Shown here piece after piece: positions 42,834 through 49,611 of a DNA stretch of 49,611 bases. Source of the DNA: an uncultured Woeseia sp. (GTDB lineage Bacteria; Pseudomonadota; Gammaproteobacteria; Steroidobacterales; Woeseiaceae). Under the pieces are notes generated by a model that worked only from the letters and a program-made list of their open reading frames with translations, did not search any database and was not told where the DNA came from. The stretch spans positions 1 through 49,611 of the forward strand of contig CAJWFK010000020.1 of assembly GCA_913031125.1 (NCBI GenBank), given 5' to 3'. Made by a program: the position numbers and the translations under genes. Positions within the stretch are counted from its first letter, which is position 1. Each line of letters starts with the position of its first letter.

Positions 42834-43273
42834 CGGCTGGACTCGTTTGGTTGGCCTGTATTAGACCAAATGCGGTTTGATTCCCCTATCACGGTTGGCT
42901 CGCCGATAAAGCCTGTTACAGTACGAATGATGTCATCAGACCCTGCAAATGTTACCGCGACGTCGACGCGGTAGAGGAACTCAATTCCCGTCTCCGAAAC
43001 CGTAGCTGTCCAATTCCAGTCGAGATCCGCGAACTCAACCTGACCACTCGTATCATCAACTTCAGGTTCAATATTGGCAAGTCGCATCTCCGTAATCTTG
43101 TTGTGAGCAATCCACGCTGCGTATGTCCTGTCCCGCATCGCGGTCCCAGCATCAATCATCTGACTAATGCTTGCCATGACCGCGACAAGGGCCATGCTCG
43201 CAATTACAAGCGCAACCATCACTTCTATTAGTGTGAAGCCGCCTGAGGTTTTAAAGGATCTTTGTGCCTGCAT
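42830..43273 (-). CDS. gspI: Type II secretion minor pseudopilin I
   Basis: The 147-residue protein (ATG 43273; a TTG two codons upstream is possible) has leader MQAQRSFKTSGG, then FTLIEVMVALVIASMALVAVMAS, and the GspI-typical AAWIAHNKITEMRL with DLDWNWTATVSET. It initiates the pseudopilus tip. The start lies 23 nt inside the gspH 3' end, and the stop overlaps gspJ by 4 nt. Confidence 0.9.
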   Translation of the reverse strand: MQAQRSFKTSGGFTLIEVMVALVIASMALVAVMASISQMIDAGTAMRDRTYAAWIAHNKITEMRLANIEPEVDDTSGQVEFADLDWNWTATVSETGIEFLYRVDVAVTFAGSDDIIRTVTGFIGEPTVIGESNRIWSNTGQPNESSR

Positions 43274-43865
43274 CCTCAAGCTCTAGTTCTCCAGTCAAAG
43301 TCATGGTTAAAATAATCTCTCTCTGATCTGCTCTGCGAAAGAATCTTAATTCGAATGGAGATATATCTCCGCTGGACATAATCAAGATATGGGGTAAATA
43401 GTCGTCAGTGAGGTCCCTGTTTATCTCTTCATTGTCGTCATCTACGTCTTCTGCTCTGGTTTGTTGTGCTTCTTTGTGTAGCAAAACCTCCCGATTCTCG
43501 ACATAAAGGACAAATTCTATACCTGCCTGTTCGAAATTTCTTTGGTGCAAGTAATCATCCCCGGTAATCTCAAACCACTGATCAAGAAAAGGCTCATGTT
43601 CAAGGAATCGGTAGCCGTCATTCATAAACTCGAGTCCGAAATCTCGACCTTGGGTCGTAGCTTCTTCACTCACCAAATTGATCAGCGAGGTTAATCGCCG
43701 GCTTTCCTGCTCAAGGGTGTCATTGCCAGACAGAAGGCCAAAAGACAGTAAAGCCACTCCCATTAGGATGCCAACGATTACTAGTACCACTAGGATTTCT
43801 ATTAGTGTAAAAGCGCGAGAGCTGCGCATTTTTACAAAATTATAAGTTGGTATGCGGATTGCCAT
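43251..43865 (-). CDS. gspH: Type II secretion minor pseudopilin H with Ala before the cleavage site
   Basis: The protein is 204 residues from ATG 43865, or 192 from an in-frame ATG at 43829 that gives the short leader MRSSRA. The N-terminal FTLIEILVVLVIVGILMGVALLSFG is a standard pseudopilin helix. The residue before Phe is Ala, not the Gly that prepilin peptidase normally requires; the other four pseudopilins here have Gly. The C-terminal part has DYLPHILIMSSGDISPFELRF, a GspH beta-domain feature, after an acidic insert (AEDVDDDNEE). Confidence 0.88.
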   Translation of the reverse strand: MAIRIPTYNFVKMRSSRAFTLIEILVVLVIVGILMGVALLSFGLLSGNDTLEQESRRLTSLINLVSEEATTQGRDFGLEFMNDGYRFLEHEPFLDQWFEITGDDYLHQRNFEQAGIEFVLYVENREVLLHKEAQQTRAEDVDDDNEEINRDLTDDYLPHILIMSSGDISPFELRFFRRADQREIILTMTLTGELELEDAGTKIL

Positions 43866-43902
43866 ATTTTTATCCGCTGAACCTTATTAGCCTAATATTT
43901 GG

Positions 43903-44337
43903 TTAAAGATCCCAGTTTCCAATGTCGCTATCGACACCTTCGCCACCGGGGCGTCCATCCCTGCCGAAAGTGTAGATGTCGATTTCTCCGTTCTGACCAG
44001 GATTTAAATATTGATAGTCATTACCCCATGGGTCCTTCGGGAGTCGATCCAGATAGCCACCGGGCTTCCAGTTTCGAATATTTGGGTCGGCAGGCCTGCT
44101 TACAAGCGCTTCCAGACCTTGTTCTGTTGTCGGGTACGAAAAGTTATCTAGCCTGTAAAATTTAAGCGAGTTTTCTATGCCCCTCAGGTCTTGCTGCACT
44201 CGAGTAAGGTTTGCATCGTCAATTCGACCAATCACATTCGGCGCCACAATAGCTGCCAAAATACCTAGAATGATCACTACGACCATGATCTCGATCAGTG
44301 TAAAACCATATTGGTGCTGTAATTTTTTACTGCTCAC
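43903..44337 (-). CDS. gspG: Type II secretion major pseudopilin
   Basis: The 144-residue protein has leader MSSKKLQHQYG and FTLIEIMVVVIILGILAAIVAPNVIGR. LDNFSYPTTEQGLEALV and DPWGNDYQYLNPGQNGEIDIYTFGRDG are the GspG hallmarks, the latter near the calcium site. It forms the pseudopilus fibre. The start is GTG at 44337, 8 nt after GGAG. It is the first gene of gspG-N; gspC, D, E and F are absent, replaced upstream by divergent rhombosortase and fab genes, so the system is split. Confidence 0.95.
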   Translation of the reverse strand: MSSKKLQHQYGFTLIEIMVVVIILGILAAIVAPNVIGRIDDANLTRVQQDLRGIENSLKFYRLDNFSYPTTEQGLEALVSRPADPNIRNWKPGGYLDRLPKDPWGNDYQYLNPGQNGEIDIYTFGRDGRPGGEGVDSDIGNWDL

Positions 44338-44420
44338 AGCGGTTGCTCCGGAAAAACACGCCAGTTCTCTAGCTTGTATGACGTTGACTATCAGTGAGAT
44401 GAACCGTCAGTATACCACTC

Positions 44421-45044
44421 ATGAGCGTATTCAAAAGCTATGCATCATCGTTCAGAGCCGCGTTGAAGGGCTCGTCTAACTGGTACATCGCCGGGGTTAT
44501 GGGGCTCATTTGCCTGTTAATTGCAGCAATGACTGATGGCGGTATGGCCGCCCTGAAATATGATCGCTTGAAGATCGAGGAAGGGGAGTATTGGCGTCTA
44601 CTTACTGGCCACTTTACGCATCTTAGTGTGGCTCACCTAAATTTGAACCTTTTTGGCCTATTTTTGGTATGGCTTCTGGTGGGCAGGTATTACAGTTCCC
44701 TTCAATGGTTGGTGGTCATTCTATTTTGTTTGATCACAGCATCAGCTGGTCTCTGGTTTATCGATCCCAATATTCTCTGGTATGTTGGGCTTTCTGGTAT
44801 TTTACACGGGTTTCTGTTGGCCGGGGCAATGCAGGGTTGCCGCGTTCTACCTATCGAAAACGCCATAATTTTCGCAATCGTGACAGGTAAATTAGTGTAC
44901 GAGCAAGTAGCTGGACCGGTACCCGGTGCTGAGTCGGGATCAGGTGGGAGTGTTGTTGTCAACGCACACCTTTTCGGCTCTGTCGGGGGTATCTTGGGGG
45001 CGACCATTCTATGGCGTAGTGGCATGATCAATCGATCTATATAA
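44421..45044 (+). CDS. rrtA: Rhombosortase (rhomboid-family GlyGly-CTERM protease)
   Basis: The 207-residue membrane protein has about six hydrophobic segments. The catalytic Ser is in YVGLSGILHGFLLAG (about 133) and the His in NAHLFGSVGGILG near 185; RLLTGHFTHLSVAHLNLNLFGL is the conserved early segment. The small size and ILHG context match rhombosortases, which cleave C-terminal GlyGly-CTERM tails of proteins secreted by type II systems. It is divergent from gspG with 83 nt between, a fitting context. No GlyGly-CTERM substrate is in the window. The gene is 30 nt before fabD. Confidence 0.85.
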   Translation: MSVFKSYASSFRAALKGSSNWYIAGVMGLICLLIAAMTDGGMAALKYDRLKIEEGEYWRLLTGHFTHLSVAHLNLNLFGLFLVWLLVGRYYSSLQWLVVILFCLITASAGLWFIDPNILWYVGLSGILHGFLLAGAMQGCRVLPIENAIIFAIVTGKLVYEQVAGPVPGAESGSGGSVVVNAHLFGSVGGILGATILWRSGMINRSI

Positions 45045-45074
45045 TTCGGCAGATCTTACCAACGGAGTGTTGTA

Positions 45075-46010
45075 TTGACGTTTTCATTTGTATTTCCTGG
45101 CCAGGGTTCGCAATCTATCGGGATGCAGCAAGAACTGGCACACCGATATCCCATTGTCCGTGAGACTTACAAGGAAGCTGCAGACAATTTAGGCTTCGAT
45201 CTCTGGGATATTGTTCAAAACGGTCCCAAAGAACGGTTAAATCAGACCACGGTTACCCAGCCGGCCATGTTGACAGCAGGGATTGCGACCTGGCGAGCTT
45301 GGTTGAATGAGGGGGGTGATCACCCAAAAATGATGGCAGGACATAGTCTGGGGGAGTATTCGGCTTTAGTTGCGGCCGGAGCGATTGAATTTGGCGCCAC
45401 TATCAAGCTGGTTCGAAAGCGAGCAGAATTAATGCAGTCCGCTGTGCCCGAGGGTGAAGGTGGAATGGCGGCGATACTGGGTCTAGAAGACGAGGCTATT
45501 ATCGAAGTTTGTCGAGCAACGTCTCAGGATGGCGTCGTCGAGGCAGTTAACTTTAATTCACCAGGCCAGGTTGTTGTTGCCGGGGAACGCTTCGCAGTAG
45601 AGAAGGTCGTTTTGCTGGCAAAAGAGGCGGGGGCTCGGCGAGCAATTATGCTACCGGTTAGCGTGCCGGCCCATTCCTCTTTGATGCGGCTGGCCGGGGC
45701 AATATTGGCAGATGAGTTGGAAGATACTGTAATAACCGACCCAGTTGTACCGGTTATTTGTGCTGTTGATGCGATGCCATACGCGAATCCAGGGGATATT
45801 CGAAATCGGCTAAAGCAGCAGATATTTCAACCGGTTAGGTGGGTAGATGTTGTTCGTCACATGATGAATGCGGGCATCGAAAATATCGTTGAATGTGGGC
45901 CCGGTAAAGTGCTTACCGGCCTTAATCGACGAATCGATCGAAGTTTGACGGCAGCGTGCCTTGATAATGATACGACATTGCAAGAAATCAAAGATGGAGT
46001 GTTTGGATGA
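45075..46010 (+). CDS. fabD: Malonyl-CoA:ACP transacylase
   Basis: The 311-residue enzyme loads malonate on ACP. FVFPGQGSQSIGM at the N-terminus, catalytic Ser in AGHSLGEYSALVAAG (about 92), and PVSVPAHSSLM with the active His near 200 are seen. The start is TTG at 45075, 7 nt after GGAG. It shares an ATGA overlap with fabG. The usual upstream rpmF-plsX-fabH genes are missing here; rrtA stands in their place. Confidence 0.95.
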   Translation: MTFSFVFPGQGSQSIGMQQELAHRYPIVRETYKEAADNLGFDLWDIVQNGPKERLNQTTVTQPAMLTAGIATWRAWLNEGGDHPKMMAGHSLGEYSALVAAGAIEFGATIKLVRKRAELMQSAVPEGEGGMAAILGLEDEAIIEVCRATSQDGVVEAVNFNSPGQVVVAGERFAVEKVVLLAKEAGARRAIMLPVSVPAHSSLMRLAGAILADELEDTVITDPVVPVICAVDAMPYANPGDIRNRLKQQIFQPVRWVDVVRHMMNAGIENIVECGPGKVLTGLNRRIDRSLTAACLDNDTTLQEIKDGVFG

Positions 46011-46759
46011 ATCTAGGACAAAGTGAGGCACTTGCTGGCCAAGTTGCAATTGTTACGGGAGCTTCGCGAGGAATTGGCGCTGCCATTGCTGCAAATCTGA
46101 CTGATGCTGGGGCATTGGTAATTGGTACTGCTACCAGTCAAGAAGGAGCGGAAGGTATTTCACAAGCACTGGGGCAGCAAGGTAGGGGCTGTGTGCTTGA
46201 TGTTTCCAGCGATGAATCGGTTCAAAGTTTAATGAAGAATATTCAGGAGAAGGAGGGTGCCCCCACCATCGCGATAAATAATGCAGGTATAACTCGAGAT
46301 AACCTGCTGCTGCGGATGAAAACTGAAGAATGGGATGACGTGCTCACAACTAATCTGTCTGGAGTTTTTAGAGTTAGCAAGGCCGTTTTGCGGGGCATGA
46401 TGAAAGCTAAAACCGGGAGAATCATAAATATAGCTTCCGTCGTTGGCGTTACCGGGAATCCGGGGCAAGCTAACTATGCGGCGGCGAAAGCTGGAATTAT
46501 CGGATTTACAAAGTCCCTAGCCCAAGAAGTTGGTTCTAGAAATATAACGGTGAACACCATCGCTCCGGGGTTTATTGACACAGATATGACACAAGTCCTC
46601 TCCGAGCAACAGCGAAATTCGATACTTGATAATGTGCCTCTTGGGCGACTCGGAGATGCGCTAGACATTGCAAATGCGGTTAATTTTCTTGCCTCTCCGG
46701 CAGCATCTTACATTACCGGTGAGACGTTACATGTTAACGGTGGGATGTTAATGGACTAA
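46007..46759 (+). CDS. fabG: 3-oxoacyl-ACP reductase
   Basis: The 250-residue short-chain dehydrogenase has VTGASRGIGAAIA for NADPH, NNAG, catalytic Ser in INIASVVG and the YxxxK pair in NYAAAKAG. The C-terminal GETLHVNGGMLMD is the FabG end. It reduces 3-oxoacyl-ACP in each elongation cycle. It is translationally coupled to fabD by a 4-nt overlap and followed by 226 nt with the acpP promoter region. Confidence 0.95.
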   Translation: MNLGQSEALAGQVAIVTGASRGIGAAIAANLTDAGALVIGTATSQEGAEGISQALGQQGRGCVLDVSSDESVQSLMKNIQEKEGAPTIAINNAGITRDNLLLRMKTEEWDDVLTTNLSGVFRVSKAVLRGMMKAKTGRIINIASVVGVTGNPGQANYAAAKAGIIGFTKSLAQEVGSRNITVNTIAPGFIDTDMTQVLSEQQRNSILDNVPLGRLGDALDIANAVNFLASPAASYITGETLHVNGGMLMD

Positions 46760-46822
46760 GAATGCAGCAAAATGAGGCTAGATTGCCCATTCGGATTCAC
46801 ATACAATACCGTCGCGCGCTTG

Positions 46823-46831
46823 TGGTATAAC
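46823..46831 (+). promoter_or_regulatory. Possible extended -10 promoter of acpP
   Basis: TGG-TATAAC (46823-46831) fits an extended -10 element; no good -35 is seen 17 bp upstream. Initiation near 46838 would give acpP a leader of about 145 nt. A separate strong promoter for acpP is usual, since ACP is needed in excess over the enzymes. Confidence 0.35.
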
Positions 46832-46985
46832 GAAATATCAATGACTTAGCGCCAGTTTGGGGAAAATCAAGGTAAGAATATCCGACCTGTAATGTCCGAA
46901 ATGGCAGTAGTTACACAGCCATTCAGACCGATTAGTTAGGTTTGAAATAGTTTTTTAAGTTTCTTTTCAAGGGGAAGTCATAAAA

Positions 46986-47228
46986 ATGAGCAGTATTGAA
47001 GAGCAAGTTAAGAGTATTGTTGCCGAACAACTCGGTGTTAAGGATGACGAGATAGCCAACGATGCTTCTTTCGTTGACGATCTGGGAGCCGACTCCCTTG
47101 ATACAGTTGAGCTTGTGATGGCGCTTGAGGAGGAATTTGAAACTGAAATTCCCGATGAAGAAGCAGAAAAGATCACAACCGTTCAGCAGGCGATTGATTT
47201 CGTTAATAGTCGTCAAGACGAAACATAG
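46986..47228 (+). CDS. acpP: Acyl carrier protein
   Basis: The 80-residue acidic protein has the phosphopantetheine serine at Ser37 in [19 protein letters not shown]. Charge, length and the C-terminal helix [14 protein letters not shown] match AcpP. It carries acyl chains for FabD, FabG and FabF, encoded on either side. AAGGGGAA serves as ribosome site. It is 92 nt upstream of fabF. Confidence 0.97.
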   Translation: MSSIEEQVKSIVAEQLGVKDDEIANDASFVDDLGADSLDTVELVMALEEEFETEIPDEEAEKITTVQQAIDFVNSRQDET

Positions 47229-47320
47229 GCCATGCTGAAGTGGGTGCGACGAACAAACGCCGCATTAACTCACAAAATACCACTCCAATCGCTCCCTGCA
47301 GTTTAGTATAGGCTTGAGCT

Positions 47321-48562
47321 GTGAGTGTTCGACGCGTAGCAGTTACGGGTATGGGGCTACTTACGCCCGTAGGCAACGATATGGAGTTGGCCTGGCGAAA
47401 TGTTTGCGAAGGGCATTCCGGTATCGGTCCCATCACTGTTATGGACGCCAGCGCTTTGCCGACACGTATAGCTGGAGAAATCCGGGACTTCGATATTTCG
47501 GATTATTTAGCTCCCCGGGATGCTCGCCGTATGGACCGCTTTATACACTATGGAATCGCTGTTTCAGTAGAAGCTCTTAACGATTCTGGATTAGAAGTAA
47601 CTGAAAATAATCGGGATCGTATGGGTATAGCCATGGGTGCGGGTATCGGTGGTTTGGATACAATTGAAAATAATCACAATAAAATGCTTGCTGGTGGCGT
47701 TCGCAAGGTGTCGCCATTTTTTATCCCTGGAAGCTTAATCAACATGATTTCAGGCAATGTAAGCATTATGTATGGTATGACAGGCCCGAATCTGTCGATT
47801 GTGTCTGCCTGTGCGACATCTGCGCATTGTATTGGAGTTGCAGCTCGAAGCGTAATGCATGGTGATTGTGACGTTATGCTTGCTGGCGGCGCTGAATATG
47901 CAACTACAGCATTATCCCTAGGAGGATTTGGTGCGGCACGTGCAACTACGAGACGCAACGATGAACCTAAGAAAGCGAGCCGCCCCTTTGATCAAGATCG
48001 GGACGGTTTTATTCCTAGTAATGGCGCTGGGGCAATTATTTTGGAAGAACTTGAACATGCGAAGGCGCGTGGTGCAAAAATTTATGCAGAACTAATTGGT
48101 TTTGGGATGAGTGGTGATGCCTTCCATATCACCGCCCCCTCCGAAGACGGGGAAGGCGCCAAAAAATGTATGGACGCGGCCCTTAAGGATGCCGCAGTTA
48201 ACCCCTCCGATGTTGATTATTTAAATGCCCACGGGACATCTACGCTCGCGGGTGACCTTGGGGAAACCTTAGCGATTAAGGGTATGTTTGGATCTGGAGC
48301 ATATAAATTACCAGTAAGCTCAACGAAATCGTGTACAGGTCATTTGCTGGGTGCGGCTGGTGTGGTCGAAGCTATTTTTTCAATTCTAGCTATTCGCGAC
48401 CAGATTCTTCCCCCAACGATAAATTTGGACAATCCAACCTCTGATTGCGATCTTGACTATGTACCTCACAGTGCTCGGGATGCAAAAGTGAGTACTGTGA
48501 TGTCTAATTCTTTTGGTTTCGGAGGAACTAACGCTAGTTTAGTATTCGCTGCCCACAGGTGA
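47321..48562 (+). CDS. fabF: 3-oxoacyl-ACP synthase II
   Basis: The 413-residue condensing enzyme extends acyl chains. The triad is complete: Cys in SACATSAHC, His in NAHGTSTLAGD, and His in KSCTGHLLGAAG. VAVTGMGLLTPVG at the start and SNSFGFGGTNASLVF at the end are typical. The start is GTG at 47321 with only a weak ribosome site, which may limit expression relative to acpP. Confidence 0.96.
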   Translation: MSVRRVAVTGMGLLTPVGNDMELAWRNVCEGHSGIGPITVMDASALPTRIAGEIRDFDISDYLAPRDARRMDRFIHYGIAVSVEALNDSGLEVTENNRDRMGIAMGAGIGGLDTIENNHNKMLAGGVRKVSPFFIPGSLINMISGNVSIMYGMTGPNLSIVSACATSAHCIGVAARSVMHGDCDVMLAGGAEYATTALSLGGFGAARATTRRNDEPKKASRPFDQDRDGFIPSNGAGAIILEELEHAKARGAKIYAELIGFGMSGDAFHITAPSEDGEGAKKCMDAALKDAAVNPSDVDYLNAHGTSTLAGDLGETLAIKGMFGSGAYKLPVSSTKSCTGHLLGAAGVVEAIFSILAIRDQILPPTINLDNPTSDCDLDYVPHSARDAKVSTVMSNSFGFGGTNASLVFAAHR

Positions 48563-48598
48563 TTTCTCCAATTCGCGTCACTACCATATACTTATCAC

Positions 48599-49611
48599 AT
48601 GTTTGAGCTGCGGAAGTTGATCTTCGGTGCGATCGTCCTGGCGCTTTTGGCGTTTATGACGATTGGCGTCCAGTTTAAACAGTTTCTATCGAGGCCCATC
48701 AATATTTCTGAGCCTATTGAAGGATTCGAAATTAATTCGGGGATGTCATTTTCAGAGGTCAGTTCCCAGTTGACAGCGCTTGGATTAGTCACGCACCCAG
48801 TTTTTTTTCAACTTTACGGTAGATTCGCCGGTCACGCAGGCTCCTTGCAGGCGGGGGAGTACGTAATTGAGGAGGGCGTAACTCCTGCCGGGCTTCTCAA
48901 TAAATTTGTGACGGGTGACGTTCGCCTTTATTCGTTCACTGCTGTGGAGGGCTGGACATTTTCCGAATTTTTGCAACGACTGGGGGATCACCAGGCTATA
49001 AATAAAAGGGCTGAGGTGCTCGATGTAACTCATTTGATGACATCTTTAGGTGTCGCTGAAAATCATCCGGAAGGATTATTTCTACCGGAAACCTATCATT
49101 TTCCAAAGGGCACACATGATACCGAAATACTCAAGCAGTCTTATTCTCTTATGTCTAATATTTTAAAAAAAGAGTGGGATGAAAGGGCCTTGGACTTACC
49201 TATCACAACTCCATATGAAGCGTTAATACTTGCTTCAATCATAGAAAAAGAAACCGCTCTTGCAGACGAGCGCCCGATGATTGGTGGGGTCTTCGTGCGC
49301 CGATTAAAAGCCGGTATGCGTTTGCAGACCGACCCCACTGTTATTTATGGGTTAGGACAGGATTTTGACGGAAATTTAACAAGGCAGCATTTGCGTAACG
49401 ATACCCCATACAATACCTATACACGACACGGTCTACCGCCTACCCCAATAGCTTTGCCGGGAAGGGCGGCGATAAGGGCTGCGCTGCAGCCGGCGGATGG
49501 CAGTGCCCTTTATTTCGTTGCGACCGGAAAGGGTGACGGTAGTCATAAGTTTTCGGATACGAAGGAAGAACATGATCAAGCAGTGGGGGAGTATTTGAAA
49601 CGCATACGTGA
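48599..49611 (+). CDS. mltG: Endolytic murein transglycosylase, truncated by the window edge
   Basis: The frame runs from ATG 48599 to the right edge (337 codons visible). One N-terminal membrane segment (IFGAIVLALLAFMTIGVQF) is followed by a LysM-like region (FEINSGMSFSEVSSQLTALGLV) and the YceG domain, with the catalytic Glu in ASIIEKETALADERP. RRLKAGMRLQTDPTVIYGLG and YNTYTRHGLPPTPIALPG are MltG signatures. It cuts nascent glycan strands at the inner membrane. pabC, often between fabF and mltG, is absent. No clear ribosome site precedes the ATG. Only the extreme C-terminus is missing. Confidence 0.93.
   Translation, partial: MFELRKLIFGAIVLALLAFMTIGVQFKQFLSRPINISEPIEGFEINSGMSFSEVSSQLTALGLVTHPVFFQLYGRFAGHAGSLQAGEYVIEEGVTPAGLLNKFVTGDVRLYSFTAVEGWTFSEFLQRLGDHQAINKRAEVLDVTHLMTSLGVAENHPEGLFLPETYHFPKGTHDTEILKQSYSLMSNILKKEWDERALDLPITTPYEALILASIIEKETALADERPMIGGVFVRRLKAGMRLQTDPTVIYGLGQDFDGNLTRQHLRNDTPYNTYTRHGLPPTPIALPGRAAIRAALQPADGSALYFVATGKGDGSHKFSDTKEEHDQAVGEYLKRIR

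Noticed and set aside
1-49611. Mobile elements, CRISPR arrays, tRNA or rRNA genes
   Set aside because: No transposase or integrase motifs, no regularly spaced repeats and no cloverleaf or rRNA signature were seen on either strand by eye.

Overview
The window looks like chromosomal DNA of a free-living, probably marine or aquatic, gammaproteobacterium. I judge this from gene content and order, not from a database match. The pointers are an enteric/xanthomonad-type his operon (hisG-D-C-B-H-A-F-E, with a fused HisB), a TrpR-family gene in front of it, a TtpC-type TonB system, type II secretion genes next to a rhombosortase, an AddAB-like helicase-nuclease pair and a fabD-fabG-acpP-fabF-mltG cluster. 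Almost every base is coding, many genes overlap by 1-11 nt, and I see no insertion sequence, prophage, CRISPR array, rRNA or tRNA.

Layout. (1) 1-7.7 kb, plus strand: the tail of an unidentified gene, a threonine/serine dehydratase-like enzyme, a D-2-hydroxyglutarate dehydrogenase-like flavoprotein, ilvD, a leader with a strong terminator, a stand-alone LysA resembling the LysA half of LysC-LysA fusions, a small exported protein and a Tat-type class V aminotransferase. (2) 7.7-21.8 kb, minus strand: fifteen amino-acid biosynthesis genes, ilvC-leuA-ilvE-leuC-leuD-leuB followed by a TrpR-like gene and hisGDCBHAFE. The ilvC transcript starts with an unreported leucine-rich leader peptide and attenuator. 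The his operon has a 24-bp palindrome over its promoter, and hisF appears to start at AUU. (3) 22.3-27.6 kb, plus strand: DUF3450 protein, TtpC-like ExbB, ExbB, ExbD, TonB and a TPR protein, an energy-transduction module for outer-membrane uptake. (4) 27.7-32.7 kb: 2Fe-2S ferredoxin, etfBA (minus), a 3-mercaptopyruvate-type sulfurtransferase, a DUF6491-like lipoprotein and a CaiB/BaiF CoA-transferase. (5) 32.7-38.7 kb: the AddB-like/AddA-like pair, overlapping the CoA-transferase gene. (6) 38.8-44.3 kb, minus strand: gspG-H-I-J-K-L-M-N, without gspC-F. (7) 44.4-49.6 kb, plus strand: rhombosortase, then fabD, fabG, acpP, fabF and a truncated mltG.

How the genes work together. IlvC, IlvD and IlvE with LeuABCD give most of the valine/isoleucine/leucine route; acetolactate synthase is not here. 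The his operon covers every step except the HisI cyclohydrolase. The gsp genes build the pseudopilus and inner-membrane platform of type II secretion, and rhombosortase would process GlyGly-CTERM substrates of that pathway.

Most of the window is recognisable housekeeping. The least expected signals are regulatory: the leucine attenuator, possibly read by a leaderless leader ORF; the AUU start of hisF; the palindromic his operator; and a terminator with a competing antiterminator in front of lysA. I found no convincing new multi-gene system.
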